Assembly (NCBI GenBank): GCA_013365325.1
Contig: JABVXV010000006.1
Coordinates: forward strand, 496,001 to 560,000
Direction of reading: 5' to 3'
Length of the DNA stretch: 64,000 nt
Source of the DNA: Dipetalonema caudispina
Taxonomy: Eukaryota; Nematoda; Chromadorea; Rhabditida; Onchocercidae
Numbering within the stretch: the stretch's first letter is position 1; the number at the start of each line of letters is the position of its first letter. Below the pieces are notes generated by a model that was given only the letters and a program-made list of their open reading frames with translations, was not told where the DNA came from and searched no databases. This document shows positions 13,511 through 28,500 of the stretch, piece by piece. Both the position numbers and the translations under genes were made by a program.

Positions 13511-16500
13511 GTGTATGTGTGTGTGTGTGTGTGCTCTTTCTAATGATTCTGTTTATTTACTATCAGTGAAATTTTCATGTGAACCATTTTTTGGCATCGC
13601 AAAACATCTGTATAAATATAAATAATAAGTATATCGTGTTGTAAGTGTATCCAATATATTTTCTTTTCTTCAACTAATTTTTAATTTTTCCTTTCATTCA
13701 CTTAACCTTCCTTTTCCTTTTTTTGAGAACGATAAAAAGTCAAAAACCATTATTACTACTGTATCAATTTCCGAGTCCTCCGAGAACACTCGGAATTTTA
13801 CTAAAATGTTAATGTAATAATATGCAATTATTTTCCACATTTCAATCAAAATTTAAATTTGTTTTTGAATACCTTTCAATCATTCTCATAAATGTTCACA
13901 AATAAAAACATATCAGCGAACATTTGAACGCATATCATGAAACCAAATGGATCGTGATAACGTGTATACACGCAATACACGGACTTCTGTTCTTTCGATA
14001 AACATTAATGAATCAATATGATAAATGGAATACTCAAAGTGTTGCAGATGATTGCGAAACGGATGTAAATAATGTACTGCTATTATTGTTGGGATGTGTA
14101 GTGCAGGGTGAACAACGTGGTAAATTCATCGAACGTATCAAACGTATGGAAAACGAACTGCAAACAGCATTGGTGAATCAAATTAAAAAGGTCATCCAAT
14201 TTTTCACACAGTGTCATTTACTTTTAGCGCTGTAAATATTACTGTAAAGAAGTAGACAATCACTTGAATAATTATCCGGTCATCCTGGTAGTCATTAAAT
14301 GGTCATTTTTACCACTACACCAATAATATACTAAAGTGAAGAAATGTTATCCATAAACTTGTTGCTAAAGTTATACTATCAAAGGTGATGCCAATTGAGA
14401 CTAACATTTTAATAGTGCCCAAAAATTTGCATCTCAAATAAATGGATGTGCAAGAGACCACTTTGCATTTAAACTCGAAAGTACATATTTTATTAACAAG
14501 TGTGACCTATATTGAAAGTATTTGATTAGCATCCATTTTTTTTGTGGGAAAAGAGCTGTAGCTTCAATGCTTGTCTTGTTTTGCATATTTTGTGGTATTC
14601 AATCGATCTAGCATTTGGAAATAGCCTTCGAGAATATCAGTGAAGCACATTATCAGTTGTTCATATTGCAATGAACAGCAATCAATACATTTTTTGTTCA
14701 AATTTACAACGAAATTTTGAAAATTTCGAAATACTTTTCAATTTAATTTTCCCTTTTGTTATATTATCTCAGTGCAAATAATGCAAAAAAAAAGAAAAAA
14801 AAAAAAAAAAAAAAACGAATGCAACGTTTGCAGGGCAATCAGAGCATATTTGATTTTTTACTTGGAAACTTCCGACGAAGTAGTGATTAATTTCGTTTCT
14901 CTTTTTCCTTAGCTAAAAAAAAGAAAGAAAAGTTTTAAAAGAATCGTTCAGGAAGTTCACTATCTTCATCTTTCGCAAGCCACTGAATATCGTAGAAATT
15001 TTGGATTTCAATTTGGAAGACAATATCGTTGCAGTTAATTAAAAATTGTTAGAAAATATTCGAATGCGGATTAAACAATCAATCTTAGGTAGTAAAAAGA
15101 TTATAAAGTTGTCTAATAACCTGTTAAACATTTACAATAATCTGGTTATCTAAGAATTACTTTCAGGACCAGTTCAACCATTCGCATTCCAATATTTTTT
15201 GGACAATTTTTAACAATCACTGGATATCCTTAATCCATAAACTGCTTGAATTAATATATGTTATGGATCGGTTCGTATAGTTTTATGACCTTATTTTGAC
15301 ACAACCATACAAACAAACGATATTTTAGGTAGCGGAGGAAGGTGACTACGTACTTAACGTCCAGGCCTTGGAGTTAATTTCAGAGGACGATCAAAAAACA
15401 ACAATACTTGGTCATTTGGAAAGTGTAATGAAAGAGCGTGATAGGTATGCCAATCGATTGTATGAAATGTCCAGTGAACGAGTTAGTTTTATTTCTTAAA
15501 TTTTATTTAAAACTAGAACAGTTTTTTCGCCGATTTCTTATTTTTCATTTAGAAAAAGCAAAACATATAATTCGGAATAAAAGATAGCAAAAATATTTTT
15601 ATTCTGTTTCCTACTGATTCCGTAAGCATCTCATTTAAATAATGTTTTCAATGTGGAATATGCCGGAAATCTTTTTTCAGTTTCTATTCATTTATCGAAG
15701 TATCATTTATCTTCTAATTTTTCTTCTCACTCCTAAGCATTCGTTTTATCGTAGGAAAGCGATGAAAACAGTACGACCACTGGTTCTTCATCAGTGTCCA
15801 GTGAAGTAACAAGGACAACAAAACTATCGAAAATCAGATCCGGTATATGATCACTAAACATATAACGATTTTGTCATAGATTTTTTTCTGCACCATTTTT
15901 GAATCATTTAATATTTTTTCAAATTGTCGGAAAATTTCAGAAGATCGTATTCCATCACCCACTACAATGGAAAGGCATGTTAATGTTGAACTTGCATCCG
16001 CGAAAGCTGAACTCCGAAAGTTAAGAAATATGATGTAAGCTACGTTTTCGTAGAAACATTAGTTCAGAATTCTTTCCACAGTGTGTAACATTTCAGAAGA
16101 AATAATTGACGTGAAGTGCTTAAGAGTTCCTTAAACCCTTTATGACCATATTTCCTGGGCAATAAATTTCTGCGTGATATCTTCATGATAACGAAAACAT
16201 CACTTAAATGTATTCCCTTTCTTTGGAATGATGCTGAATTCCCAGATTGATCACGGTTTAGGTAATTTACCTTGTCTGCATTCCAAACAGTAATAGTTAT
16301 ATCCTCGTTCGTTACTTATGTATTGAAAATGGATCCAATATGTAAGGAAGGGTATGGAATCAAAATTTTTGCCACTCTGTCAAAAATGAAAATTAGACTT
16401 TGATGAATTTATGCAAATGTAGAAATTTTTATTGAAATCTCTCATTTCATTTTTGATTTCAATTCCAACTTCAATATATTCCAACGCAAATGCGAACAAA

Positions 16501-19500
16501 AAAATTTCTAACAAAGTGAAACAGAAATAGTTGGATAGTCGGATACGTTAAAGCAAAATTCGGAAAACAGAAAATTGTGTAATCGGTAGTGGAACACAGT
16601 ATCAAAATTGTTGATTATTTGTATTATTGACTTACATATAGAAGAAGGAGATCACTTTCCTGTTTACGGAATGATACTCTCCATCAGGTCATCTTGAAAT
16701 AGTACAGTTTTAAGTGACTTTTTCATTAGCCTCGCGAGTATGATTGCAGAAAACGTTCAAATAAATAGCACCTTCACATATTTTCACGTAATGAGTAAAG
16801 AATTATGTAATTAGGATGAAGTACAGAAGTAATTAATGAATGATGGATAGGTATTGATTATGATTTGCAGAGAGGAACGAGAGGAGATGATCGCAGAGTT
16901 AAAGGATGAAGCAGAAGCTCGTGAAGTGGACATTCTGAAAATGCAGCAGGAACGATTGGAACTTGTTAAAGATGCTCGTGCAGCGAAGGATTACCGTGAT
17001 GAGCTTGAATGTCTACAGCATAAGGTCAGCTGCTATAGGGCGTACTCTTAAAATGTGTTGTAATTATTTCATTAATTCCATTTCGTCTATTTTTAAATCT
17101 TTGCATTCCATCCTTTCTTTCTTAATTTCCCTACCACCCAATTTCCTGCAATATTTGGACTAATTACATAAGTCTTCATTAGTAGTATATGATTTGAAAT
17201 ATGAATCTTTACTACATACTATTTTCAGTTATATTAATTATTTAAATCATTTAAATATTTCGAATAAATTTATATTTTGTTATTAAATGATAGAATTTCA
17301 ATAGCACTTCAATTTGTCGTTTTTCAGTTGGCAAATTATGACAAGCTAGAAGCTGATAATGGTAAACTGAAAGAGAAACTATCAGATCTTGATTTTTTCA
17401 AATCTCGAGTAACGGTATACTCTTCTTCCGCTTTGAAATAAAAATCTTTGTTAAATTTCAAAAGTTTTTCATCTGACCATAATATTTCGATTTGAAACAT
17501 TTGCTTATTTCCTTTTCAAATTAAATCAGCATAATCTCTAATGTTCTATATCCTTTTTTTTAAATTTAAAATTTTAAATTTAAACTAACAACCTTAAATT
17601 ACTTGCTTCTTTGCAAGATTTTAAATACATCTATCATTTTTTTTTAGATTTTTGGTTAATTAATTCCTTTATTCAATTTTATTCATATCACATTACGTGT
17701 AATATCTTTTTTCCAGCAATTGAAAGAAGAGAATGAACTAATGCAGGAATCCTGCTCAGTATTGGAAGATCAACTTGAACAATGTCAACGGAAAATTTCA
17801 AATCATGTAGATATGGAAACAAAACTGGCTGATTATCAAGATCAAATAAAACAATATGTTGTAGATATCACTAAGGTACATTTTTATCACGAACAAAATG
17901 AAATGATATTATATCCCTCTCTCCCAAGAAATCCTTTTTAAAATGAAACGTGACTTGAGCTATGAAATTTCTTGAATTCATGTGTTTTTTTTTTAATTTC
18001 GAAAAATTTTTGTACAATTTCACACTTTTTTTGTTTTACTTCAGGATCGTGAGAAAATAGAGCATTTGTTGGTGGAGAATGGTCGTCTGGAAAGGGAGTT
18101 GAAAAGTGAACAACAAAAGAGTTTGGCTTTAGAGCGAAAAGTGGAATGCATGAATGATGATCAACATAGTTCACGAGAGGATTTCGGATCGTTGGGTAGT
18201 CAAATAGCTGACGATGACAAGAAACGAATTCTGGAATTGGAATTAGAAAATAGGAAATTGAGAACGAAACTCGAAAATGTCAAGTGAGAATTTTTAAGTA
18301 TATTCCTCAGTTGGAATTTCAATTGAGAGATTTTTTCGTTGATAGTTTAAGTCTGATAATTTTATTTAAATTTGCCTATTCGAATTTTCGTATTTGAAAA
18401 GCTTCAACAAGAAAAGTCAAATACATAAATTAATGGACAGAAATTGCTTTTGTCTACATATCGCAAATGGTAAAGATAGTTGTGGAATAGATTCGAGGAT
18501 ATCATCTTGCTGAAATTTTATTTAAATTAAATTTTGTAAGTAATAATCAAGAAACTTTTACTAAGTTGAGAAGCAAAAGATTCTTCACCGGAAGCTTCCT
18601 AATTAATTTCACGTAACGAATTCCAAAACTTCCACATTTAGTAAGTGTGAAGAATCGGGTGAAATTCATGCTAAATTGTTACGAACTGAAATAGAATTGT
18701 CGGAAAAGAAAGAGGAATGCGACATGTTAGGTCAACAAGTTCAGGAATTTCAAATGACTTTATCACAAGTTACTTCACAGTACCAAAAGGTATTTCTTTT
18801 GATGTTCTTAGTTTCATCAGATTGAATGACTTCCATTAAATGTTTGAAGAGATCATTTCTGTAATAATATTACGTCTTACAAGATATTCAGCATGTTGAA
18901 ACGATCATTTTCTACTATTTCAATCTTTGCATGAAATTTTGCAACAGTTGAATTAGGACTGTATTTCTTGAAATGCTTTAATTGATATTTTAAATTTTAT
19001 TTTGCGAAAAATTTGTAGGCTTGCGAACTGTGCAATGCAGTGGTAATGGAACGAGATTTAGCACAACAGAATTTGCAGGAAGCAAGGAAGAAGTTTTCCG
19101 ACTTTCAAAATGATTTTCGATGTGAGCAGAAAAGTGATCTTACTAAAATGGTATGGGAATCAATGAATTTTATAGATTTTTAGATCTAAAATTTGACTAA
19201 GGACACTGATCCATATATTTCCCCTTTCTCATCAAATCCTTCTAAGTAGTGAATATCGTAGAAAAGGTTTTATGGTACTGCGAACACAGAACATTTCAGA
19301 TTAATGTTTGAGGAAGGATTTTGTAGATTTCGGAACTGCAAGAAAGTTTGAAAGCTAAAGAAGATACAATCAACTGCTTACAAGAGGCAAAAATTCAGAC
19401 AGATGAAGAGCTTAAGAAAGCAATGGAAAAAGAACAAATATCGGCAACTGATATGGAGAAGCTGGAAAATAGGTTGCAAGAGATAGAGCAAATTGCTCGC

Positions 19501-22500
19501 AGTTTGGAGAAACAAAAGAAATTGTTGGAAAATGAATGGAATTCTCAGAAGGTTCAAACTATTAATTTTCGCTATTTCCTAAATACTACTAACAGTAACT
19601 TTCTTCTACAGCGTAGTACTACTAGTAGTAGTATCGGTTGGTCCAAGATGCATATGATAGAGTTAACTGATGAGTTTCACAAACTTTTGACTTTGCAAAA
19701 TGGCCAATGGTAAAGTTATTTATGAATTTTCAGACTACAATTTACTTTGATGCCGTTGAGGGCTGACCTTTTTTTTTTTTCAGTTTAACTTTACTTTCAT
19801 CAAGCCTCTGTTTCCTTCTTAACTATTCATAATTAAAGTTCAATTTATTCTTCGCTACATTTCTTTTGGGGATTGAACTCAATTTGGAAGGGAATTTTGG
19901 ATTCAGGCGATCAATGAACAACTCGAAGGGCGCATTGAAGAGGGCAAACTACAAGTGATGAATATGGAAAATATTCAGAAAAAACTAGAAACCTGTGAAA
20001 GAGCGGTAATGGAAAGTCGAAGTCGAATAAACGAATTAGAAAGTGAAAATCGACAACTTAATCAGCAGGTGCTCTTCTCTGACTGTTATTTGACAGTTTT
20101 AAAGTCGTTGAAAGATTTTTTTAAATTAAAAATTAAAACTTCAAATTAAGATTAACTAAGAATTGGTTTTTCCAGTGGTCCCTTTTTATTCCTCATAAGA
20201 GATCCCATAAAATTGATCATTACTGCTACATTCTAAAATTCCAAAATGGCCTGTAGAGAGATCACTGAAATTTGAAATTTACCCTAAGAATTAGGGATTC
20301 TACGGAATTTAATACCTTCTTTATGATTTATTTAAACTAACTCGAAAGTAAACTTAATTTGAAATTTAATTTCAAATTCAAGTATTACAAAATATATAAT
20401 ATAAGTGAAGAAAATATCTCAATTTAATTCTCTTTCATTTCATAAAATGTTATTGAATTAAAGATATGAAACCAAGTCAGTTCATTCATTTATAGCTTGA
20501 ATTGGAACTTAAAAAGATGAATCGTTTGCGGGAGGATTTGGTAGCTGTGAAATCACGATGTAGTGACCTGATATCACGACTACGATCCATCTGTGTATCA
20601 ATTCAATTGAACGGTGGTAAATGTGAGATGCAAATGATGCAATCCATTGATGACGATGGTGATGGTGATAATGATGAGAGGATTATCACAATTATCGATG
20701 ATGTTATCATGAAAGCACTCACAGCAGCAAGACGAGAAGCTGATGCCCTAAGATTGCAACAACATACTCAAATCGCTGAATTGAATGATCTTAAGGAAGA
20801 TATCGAACGATTAAGGTTTTTAATGAAAAGTATTTCTTTCGAAATTCAGACAGAAGTCATTATGAACTTTACTATTAAATATTTTTAGTGCAAATGCTAT
20901 GCAAACTTTTTCTGATGGATCAAACTTTCATCGTCTACTTAAGAATTCGAAATCTGTTATGTATTGAAGCGAACTTCATTTTCTTCTTTACTGAATGAAT
21001 TTTTAAATATTTTTCCCCAGCAAGATTTCCTATCAATCTCTTTATTTTTATTCAATAATGTAAAACGTTCTCTCATCTGTACCGTCTGCTTTGACCTTTT
21101 TTTTTTTAACGCTTTTAAGATGTGTGAGAGGTTACGTTTAAAATTTTCCGTTCACTTTTGCTTTCGTGATCCGCGTAACGCTTACTTGGTGAAATTTTAA
21201 TCATCGTGATATCATTCAATACTCAGTTTGCTTATTTCTTCTTCATCGGGTAATATTAAATATTCTATCTGGAATTGAAAATTAAATTCAAAAAACTCAT
21301 GTATAACTTACTTAAATGTAGTATACTAAAAAAGGAATAAGAAGTTTAGTGTTGAATATAGTGCGTAAAATTATTGCTAAAGTCAAACGTTACTTCCAGA
21401 ATTATTCTACAACAACATACAGCAACCTTCTGACCAATGGCTAGTAATGTTGTTTACAATTCCTTGTGGTCAGTGAATGGTATCTCTGTTGCAGTTTACC
21501 ATTATTATTGACTTAAGATATCAATCTTGTTGCAGTACCATTTATATTCTAACTAAAATTCTTCGTAGGCATCATTAGTTTTATAAAATTAGCCCATGCA
21601 AGAGGATTAAGGCAGAAACAACAATTTATCAACCTAATGCCCATTCATTTAATTCTGTCCATTTTTTTATCAAGTTCTCAGTGATTGGTCACTACTTTCA
21701 CGGTTTCGGTCACTTTAATTGTATCTCCTTCAATAATCATACTTTCCTTTTTATCATTTCATCTTGACCTTTTTTTTTATCTCTATCAAATTTTACCTTT
21801 TTAATTGATTATACTATCATGTCTCAGTCGTACAGCATAGCTCTTCTTTTTACTATTTTCCAAGATCATTTCTCATTTCTCTGAAATCCTTAGCTAAGAA
21901 ATATATCATTAACATAACTGTGAATCGAAATTCAAACTTTTTTATTAATTAAAAGTTTTCTACTAATTTTTATATTAATTATTAGTGTAGAATCGAAATG
22001 GTGCTGTGACAAAATTTCGGTCCCGCTAATCCGGAATTACTTTTTACATATATGACTAATCAATCATCGGTTCACTAATGAAAATCCCGTGCTATTGATT
22101 ATTGGTAGTTATTTGATAATGAGATATTTGCTTTGTACCAATGTATTTTCCATCTTTGTCCTTCAAACGTCACCACAGATTATTCCTGCTACACATCCGT
22201 TTACAGTTCACTTTGACCTTCTATACAATCAGTGAATCATCTCGTGCATTCATCAACAACTATACCTGTTAGAATGATTAAATTCAATGTGTCCAACATT
22301 GACCAAATTCTATTCGCTTTTCCTTCTATCATCATTGACAAATATTCTCTGGCTTGATTCTTCTCCAATGATGCTGAGGCATAGCAGGTGGGAATTAGGT
22401 AGAAATTATGACTTTAGTGGATGAGTACATCTCACTTTATCAAGCATTCAGAATTATACTTATTACACTTTCCTATATTTATAACACTTTATACACTTTT

Positions 22501-25500
22501 AGAGATGGAACTATTGACCTAATTGTCCAACTGTTTGCAACTGCTATCATTAAGCAAATAGATTAAGATTACCTTTAAATAAACTTTCAGGCGATCGGAG
22601 AGTGATCTGAACGAAAGTGACGATCGTTTACGCCAATTAACTACAGAGAATAGAAATATCAAAGAACAGGTATGCATTTTAATTTGTAAAATATGAAACT
22701 TCTACTATTCAGCAACAGAAGAGGAAATACCTATAATTTGAAATTACAGGTATTTCTTTTGCAAGAACGAATTCGTGAAATGCAGCAAGAAAATTCATCG
22801 AAGTGTAGTGAAGTAACATCATTGAAAAGGGAACTGGAAGAACTGCAACAAAGTGCTGTAAGTCATTTGCAAAAATTGTATATGAATTAATATAATTTTT
22901 TTCTTTTTGTAATTTATCACATGTATTTTAATTTTATTTATGGCTTATAACTTACAGTTTAGAATTGTAATTTGCAAGTTATCATTTGAATTCAAAATCT
23001 TTGTGATCATTCATATAATGACAAGTAGCGTCACTCTTCTTTGTTTCATGGAGTATTATTCAGAATATCATTTCTCATCTTCTCCCTCCATTTTCAGTAT
23101 AATTCTTACATTTTTAATTTTAAAAATTGCAAATTTTCTCCAACTAACAATAGGTCCAAATTTCATTTAGTGTAAGATGAATAAAAAAATCTTAAGAAAT
23201 GCAAAGACAAATGGAATGGAACTTTGAGATTCACATTTACACATACATTTTAAACAAATTGATAATTAAATACTTAATAGGGACTGAAATAACCTTTATT
23301 AGAGTATCTAAGAGAGCAATGAAGATATGTGATAGGGGTAGAGTTAGTGATAATGTTGATTATGCCTCTTCAATGACCTTTCTTTTCCTAGAACTTCTTC
23401 ACAAATCGTTATGATAATGATAACAGCACTGTTTGATGTGTATGAATTTTCATGCATTGCATCGTCTTTATCAGTATTACCACTATCTCTATCAACATTA
23501 TATAATCATAATTACTGTTATCATTGCTTATTTCTTTGTTACAAGGCTCTTAAAAATCATTTATAGGCTTACTTTAACATTCGTTGACAAATCTTTTGAT
23601 AACATTGCCTTTTGTTTGAATTGTATTTTAATTCTGTTCGATTATTCATTTCAGTCATTTTATGAACCGTTAATATTATAGCATTGCTAGCCAATATGTA
23701 ATTGCATCGAGATTAGTGGGATTGGGGACCAGAAGATCTTGGCTACAATACATTTCTCTTCATGTCTATTTTTTTTTTTTTGTCAGGCAATTGATTACTA
23801 TTAAAAATTTTATTTTCATTCTTATGAATTTTAGGCAAGTCGAAGTAAAATGCATGCTGAACTCGCTAAACTTCAAGTTTCCGTGCGGAATCTTCAACTT
23901 CAGGTTTGTCTGCACTATTTTGAGTTTCATCATCATAAATGTGAAGAAAATTACCAAAAACCATTAAAAATGTTTAAAACTATCAGGATTTGATGTTTAT
24001 TGCAGGAAGAGCTATTGAGGCAGGATAATGCTGAAATGCAAAAACAGCTTAAAATTTGCGAAGAAGAAAAATTAGCCACAAAAACTGACTTCGTAAGCTT
24101 TAAATCCTTTAAATTTTACCAACTTTCTCTCCAATTTTTATTTTTCAATTTTTTTTTTTTTGAGATTCTGCCTCATCATGTCATTTAAAAAAATTTTTCA
24201 TTGTTATTGTTGTTGTGTTTAGATGTTATTTTAAATGGGAAGGAAAAAGATGTAACTTTCAGGAATCGTTGCAATCAATGCACAGTGCACTTCTAATGGA
24301 TCACGATCGCCTGCAAACATTGCACGATATGCTTAGTGCTGATTATGATCGTGCGAAATATGACAACACGCTGTTAAATATTAAACTAAAGAATCATAAA
24401 GTATTCTTCTAAAAACAATAGAATTTAAAAGTTTTATGCAATTCTAACTTTACAAATTACTTAAGAACAGTTTGGAGGACAGAAAGTAACAGGAAAACTT
24501 AATGTACGTTTTTAATATATCCTCATAATTATAGGGAACTACCGAGGAAGTTTTAAACGAACGTCGACAATTCGAAGAACTAAAGTTAACACTTGCAGAG
24601 GAACGTGAACGACGTGATCGTGAGGTACGAATTCTGCGAAATGATATGATGATGTTACGTAACAATTATGAACAAATACGGTAAGTGTTTTTGCGGTTTA
24701 TTAAAATACTTTCAAAATTAGATTTAAATCACTCTATTTCTCATTTGAAAATGGAATTTTGTAGGAAAGATAATATTTCTATGGCACGCAATGCACAGGT
24801 CAATGAGGACGAGTTACGGAAACTTCGATTTTCTGAGCAAAATCAACGGACAATCAGTGGACGTTTGACAGCACAAGTTGATGATTTACAGCGAAAGTTA
24901 CAATCTCGGAATTTAGAAATCACAGAATTGCTTCAGAAAATTGAGGTGCTGATAATACTTACGCCTAAGCTTCTTTTTGAATTTGAAATTCCAAAATTCA
25001 GTGCTTTAGATTGAAAAGTTAAGGAAATTTATGATTAATGATAAATTTATTATTGTTAGTGCAACTTGAAAATACATGGGGGAGATTACCTGATAATTTT
25101 TTCGATCATCTGTTTTTCTTCTTTTCTCTAATTATTGCTACTTTCAGTTGTTTACACATTTAAACAAAACGCTGGAGGAAGAAAGCCGCATTTTGGATCG
25201 ACAAGTTAATCATCTGTTGGCTCAAAATCAGGATCTTCTAGCCAGAACATTAAACGATAAAGATATTTATCATAATACACAAAAAGATTTTCAGGTGCTG
25301 CTCAAAATTCTCTTAGTTTCCTATGAAATTTCAAATACATTATAATTGAGTATCATTAAATTGACATTTTATTTCATGAAGAGGAGTAAACATGTTAAAT
25401 TCAGTATCATTTTATTCCGTTTTCCTTTTCTAACCTATATTTCACTCTTCCTGAAGTCTCAATTAAACCTGAATTTTTCAGCAAGAATTGAAGCAAAGTA

Positions 25501-28500
25501 AAATTTTCAGTGTTTTTTTTTTTTTTTTTGAAGGAAAAAGTTGCTTTACAAGAAAAATTGTCGTCGTTGAGAAGTTATAAAGAACAATTAGAAGGAAAAA
25601 TGATGGAACAATATCATACGTTAGACAATAAAAAAAGAGCAATCAAAGAGAAGCCGACATTTGTTGAAGGAACCGCCAATGTGCTCATTTCCAAAGTATA
25701 TATTAACTTTATTATAATGATTTGTCTCTTTTTGGTACAACCTTGAGGTTAAAAAATGGTTTTTATTAAATTTTATTTTAAATTTGGCACCTTTCAGCAA
25801 TAATTGCTATACATATCTATGATTTCTTATTAATTAAATTATTTTTAATCAGAAAATGAAACTGAGGATTTTCAAAAATTTCAAAGGAAAAACTTTACAA
25901 GAATTTTTAAAGTTAATTTAATTCCTAAGCTATCTGTACTTTTGTTAGCGTGATTCTGAATCTATCGATTCTGTTGCAGAATCTCGGACCACATAAATTC
26001 TCTATGAATGATTGCGGTAACAGTGGCATATTTTCTGGTGAAAAGTTTGTGAACGGTAGTTCTACCGGAGAAAGTAGCGCTTATCTGGCGGCGGATTCAT
26101 TGACGACAATAGCTGCAAAACGGGATTCGCCTCTTACAACTTCTGCAAATGGTCAGTTACCGCCGATGTACCAAGATCGCTGCATGGAAACAATCGCCCA
26201 AGATAATTGCAACGGCAATCCCAGCAATATTTTATATCTTAATTCTAGAAGAACTCCAAATGAAGGCCTGAACTTTACTGTTTGGGAACGTTCTAATAGT
26301 TTTACTTTAGATGATCGTTCTCATAGTGAGGCCCATTCATCATCCTTGCAATCGAATATTAGTACTCCCGAGATTGTCCTTCCTTTGAATCCTTTATCCA
26401 GGGACCATATTTCAAGATCAGCCAGGCCTAGAAGCTTTTATGACAATATTTGTTAGAAACTTCAATCTCTTTTTTTTGCTTACTAGTTAGTACAAATTAA
26501 CTATATTTACTATGATAAATGAATGTTCACAATGACTCTGAATGATATGAGTAATATCTCCAATAAAATTTAGGCCTAATATCTTTTTTATTTCAAAGTA
26601 CCTTCTCCGACATCTTTTCTTTCATGCTCATTTATATAGTGCACAACTGCTTTGCGTATTCGTTGTTTAGTATTTATGTTCAAATTATTCGATTCTATCC
26701 TAAGTTTCTTTATATATTTTGAAGTTAGCAATTCTATAAGACCGATGTTTTTAGAATTAAAAAAGTTAAAATTTGAAAATTTCTTAAGTTACGTATAAGT
26801 ACAACTCATACTGCACGATATGAAGTTTAATATCACATCACGCGCCGTATTCCCATGCCACATTGTCATTTGTTTATAATTTGTTTGCTTTGTCTCATCT
26901 GTGCACTCCTGCATGCAAAAGTTCTGCACTTATTTTTTGCAACAACACGAGAGAATATTGCAAAACTGTACCTGGAAATATTTTAGCACGAGAAAGGAAA
27001 ATTATTTGGGGGTTAAGAGGGAGAAAGGATATGCGAGATAACCTGGAAGTTATGATAATATTAACCTTAGATTATTGATTTATATCTCTCTTGTACTGTA
27101 TGCATATGCAAATGTTTATTCTACGCTTTTCATTTTGGTAATTTTCATCGTTGCAGTATATTTTTGTATTTGTTTATTTATTGGATTTAACCACTGACTA
27201 AGTTTGAGAGTCTTTGGTTCAATTCCCACTGTACTGCCGGATCTATTTCGATGATTTTAATTTGACTGGTTGAATTTCAATGAAAAGATTGAAAGACTGA
27301 AATTAAAATTATGAGTTGGCAAATTTCCCTGCAATAGTATGAAGTGAGAAGTGATGTTGTAGAAGGAAAGGTTCGTTTATTTTCCGAATTATTTATCCGG
27401 CAGTCAGCTGTTCGATGTTTGTACGGAAAAAAAGCTTATACTGTGATTTCCTTACAAACGAAAAATAAAATAAATGACTCGCTTGTTCACTTATTCATTT
27501 CCTAAGGCACTTACTTGTCGGTACAAAAGATTCAGATGTCCAAGTCAATTGACCTTTTTATACTTAGCCAAGCACCGCATCTCACGTTTGTAGTATTATT
27601 CATTTTTCGAAAAGTTGAACTTTGATTTTCACTGAGCCATTATTAATGCTATCTTAATTAGTTCATCTGGCAAAATCCTGCCAGCTCATTATCCAATTGA
27701 TAATATATTTCCTTTCGCCAGATTAATATGCAAGAAAGTTACTGCGCTCTTTATTTTTTGCTCTAAATTTACTAGTTCGTTTAAGCAGCTTTCTCTAACA
27801 AATATCTTATTCAGGATATTGCTCAATTCCGGATGATCAACCTTGCAGTTCATCTGATGAACTAACATTTATCAATAAGAGCAGTGAATTGCGACAGAAT
27901 GGTAATGGAAATGTACATATCTATGCATATTTTACATATGATATATACTATATATCTTTCCTATATGTAATTAATTTGGCAAAAGAAAAAAAAAATTCAG
28001 GTTGTTCACATTAACTTCAGGATCACAAACAAATTCGGATTCCAGAAATAGTTCGATGCACTGTTCTCGGACTTTCACAAGAAATGTCTTTCGTGCCGAA
28101 TATTCATCAATGCGACGTACTGTTCCCTTCAACGAACGATCCATTGATGTTATTAGTTTGAATGGTAATGATTTCTGCATTCTTCAAACATTTCAATTCT
28201 AATGAGTGTTGAAAAATGGTAACTTGAAATGAATTAAAAAATTTGTTTTTTTCAGGTTCTGAACGTGGCATAGATTTACCTTCTCCAATCCACACTCTAC
28301 CGCCGCGTCCTCCATTTCGATCAAATTCGGTCGGCCGATCCTCGAACAACAGATTACCTCCTCCAACATATCAACCAAAAAATTGTATAAAACAACCAGT
28401 AACAGGTAGCAGTAAACCACCACCTCCACCATATAAAGGACGTGTTATGGTAAGATTTTAGCAAATCGTTTCACTTATATCATCAGAACAATTACATTAT

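Noticed and set aside
13381..13625. Val/Cys-repeat proteins across the GT microsatellite
   Set aside because: The frames are open only because the dinucleotide repeat has no stops. There is no supporting splice or homology signal.
19552..19713. In-frame continuation of exon 15 ([12 protein letters not shown]...) as an extra or retained coding segment
   Set aside because: Its only donor is phase 2 and joining it to 19907 creates an early stop. Splicing 19551 to 19907 directly is phase 0 and continues the coiled coil.
27150..27236. tRNA-like or spliced-leader-like sequence (GGTTCAATTCC box B, AAGTTTGAG, short acceptor pairing)
   Set aside because: The T-stem does not pair well, no D-arm or anticodon arm forms, the length is too great, and the match to the spliced leader is only nine bases. 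Treated as chance.
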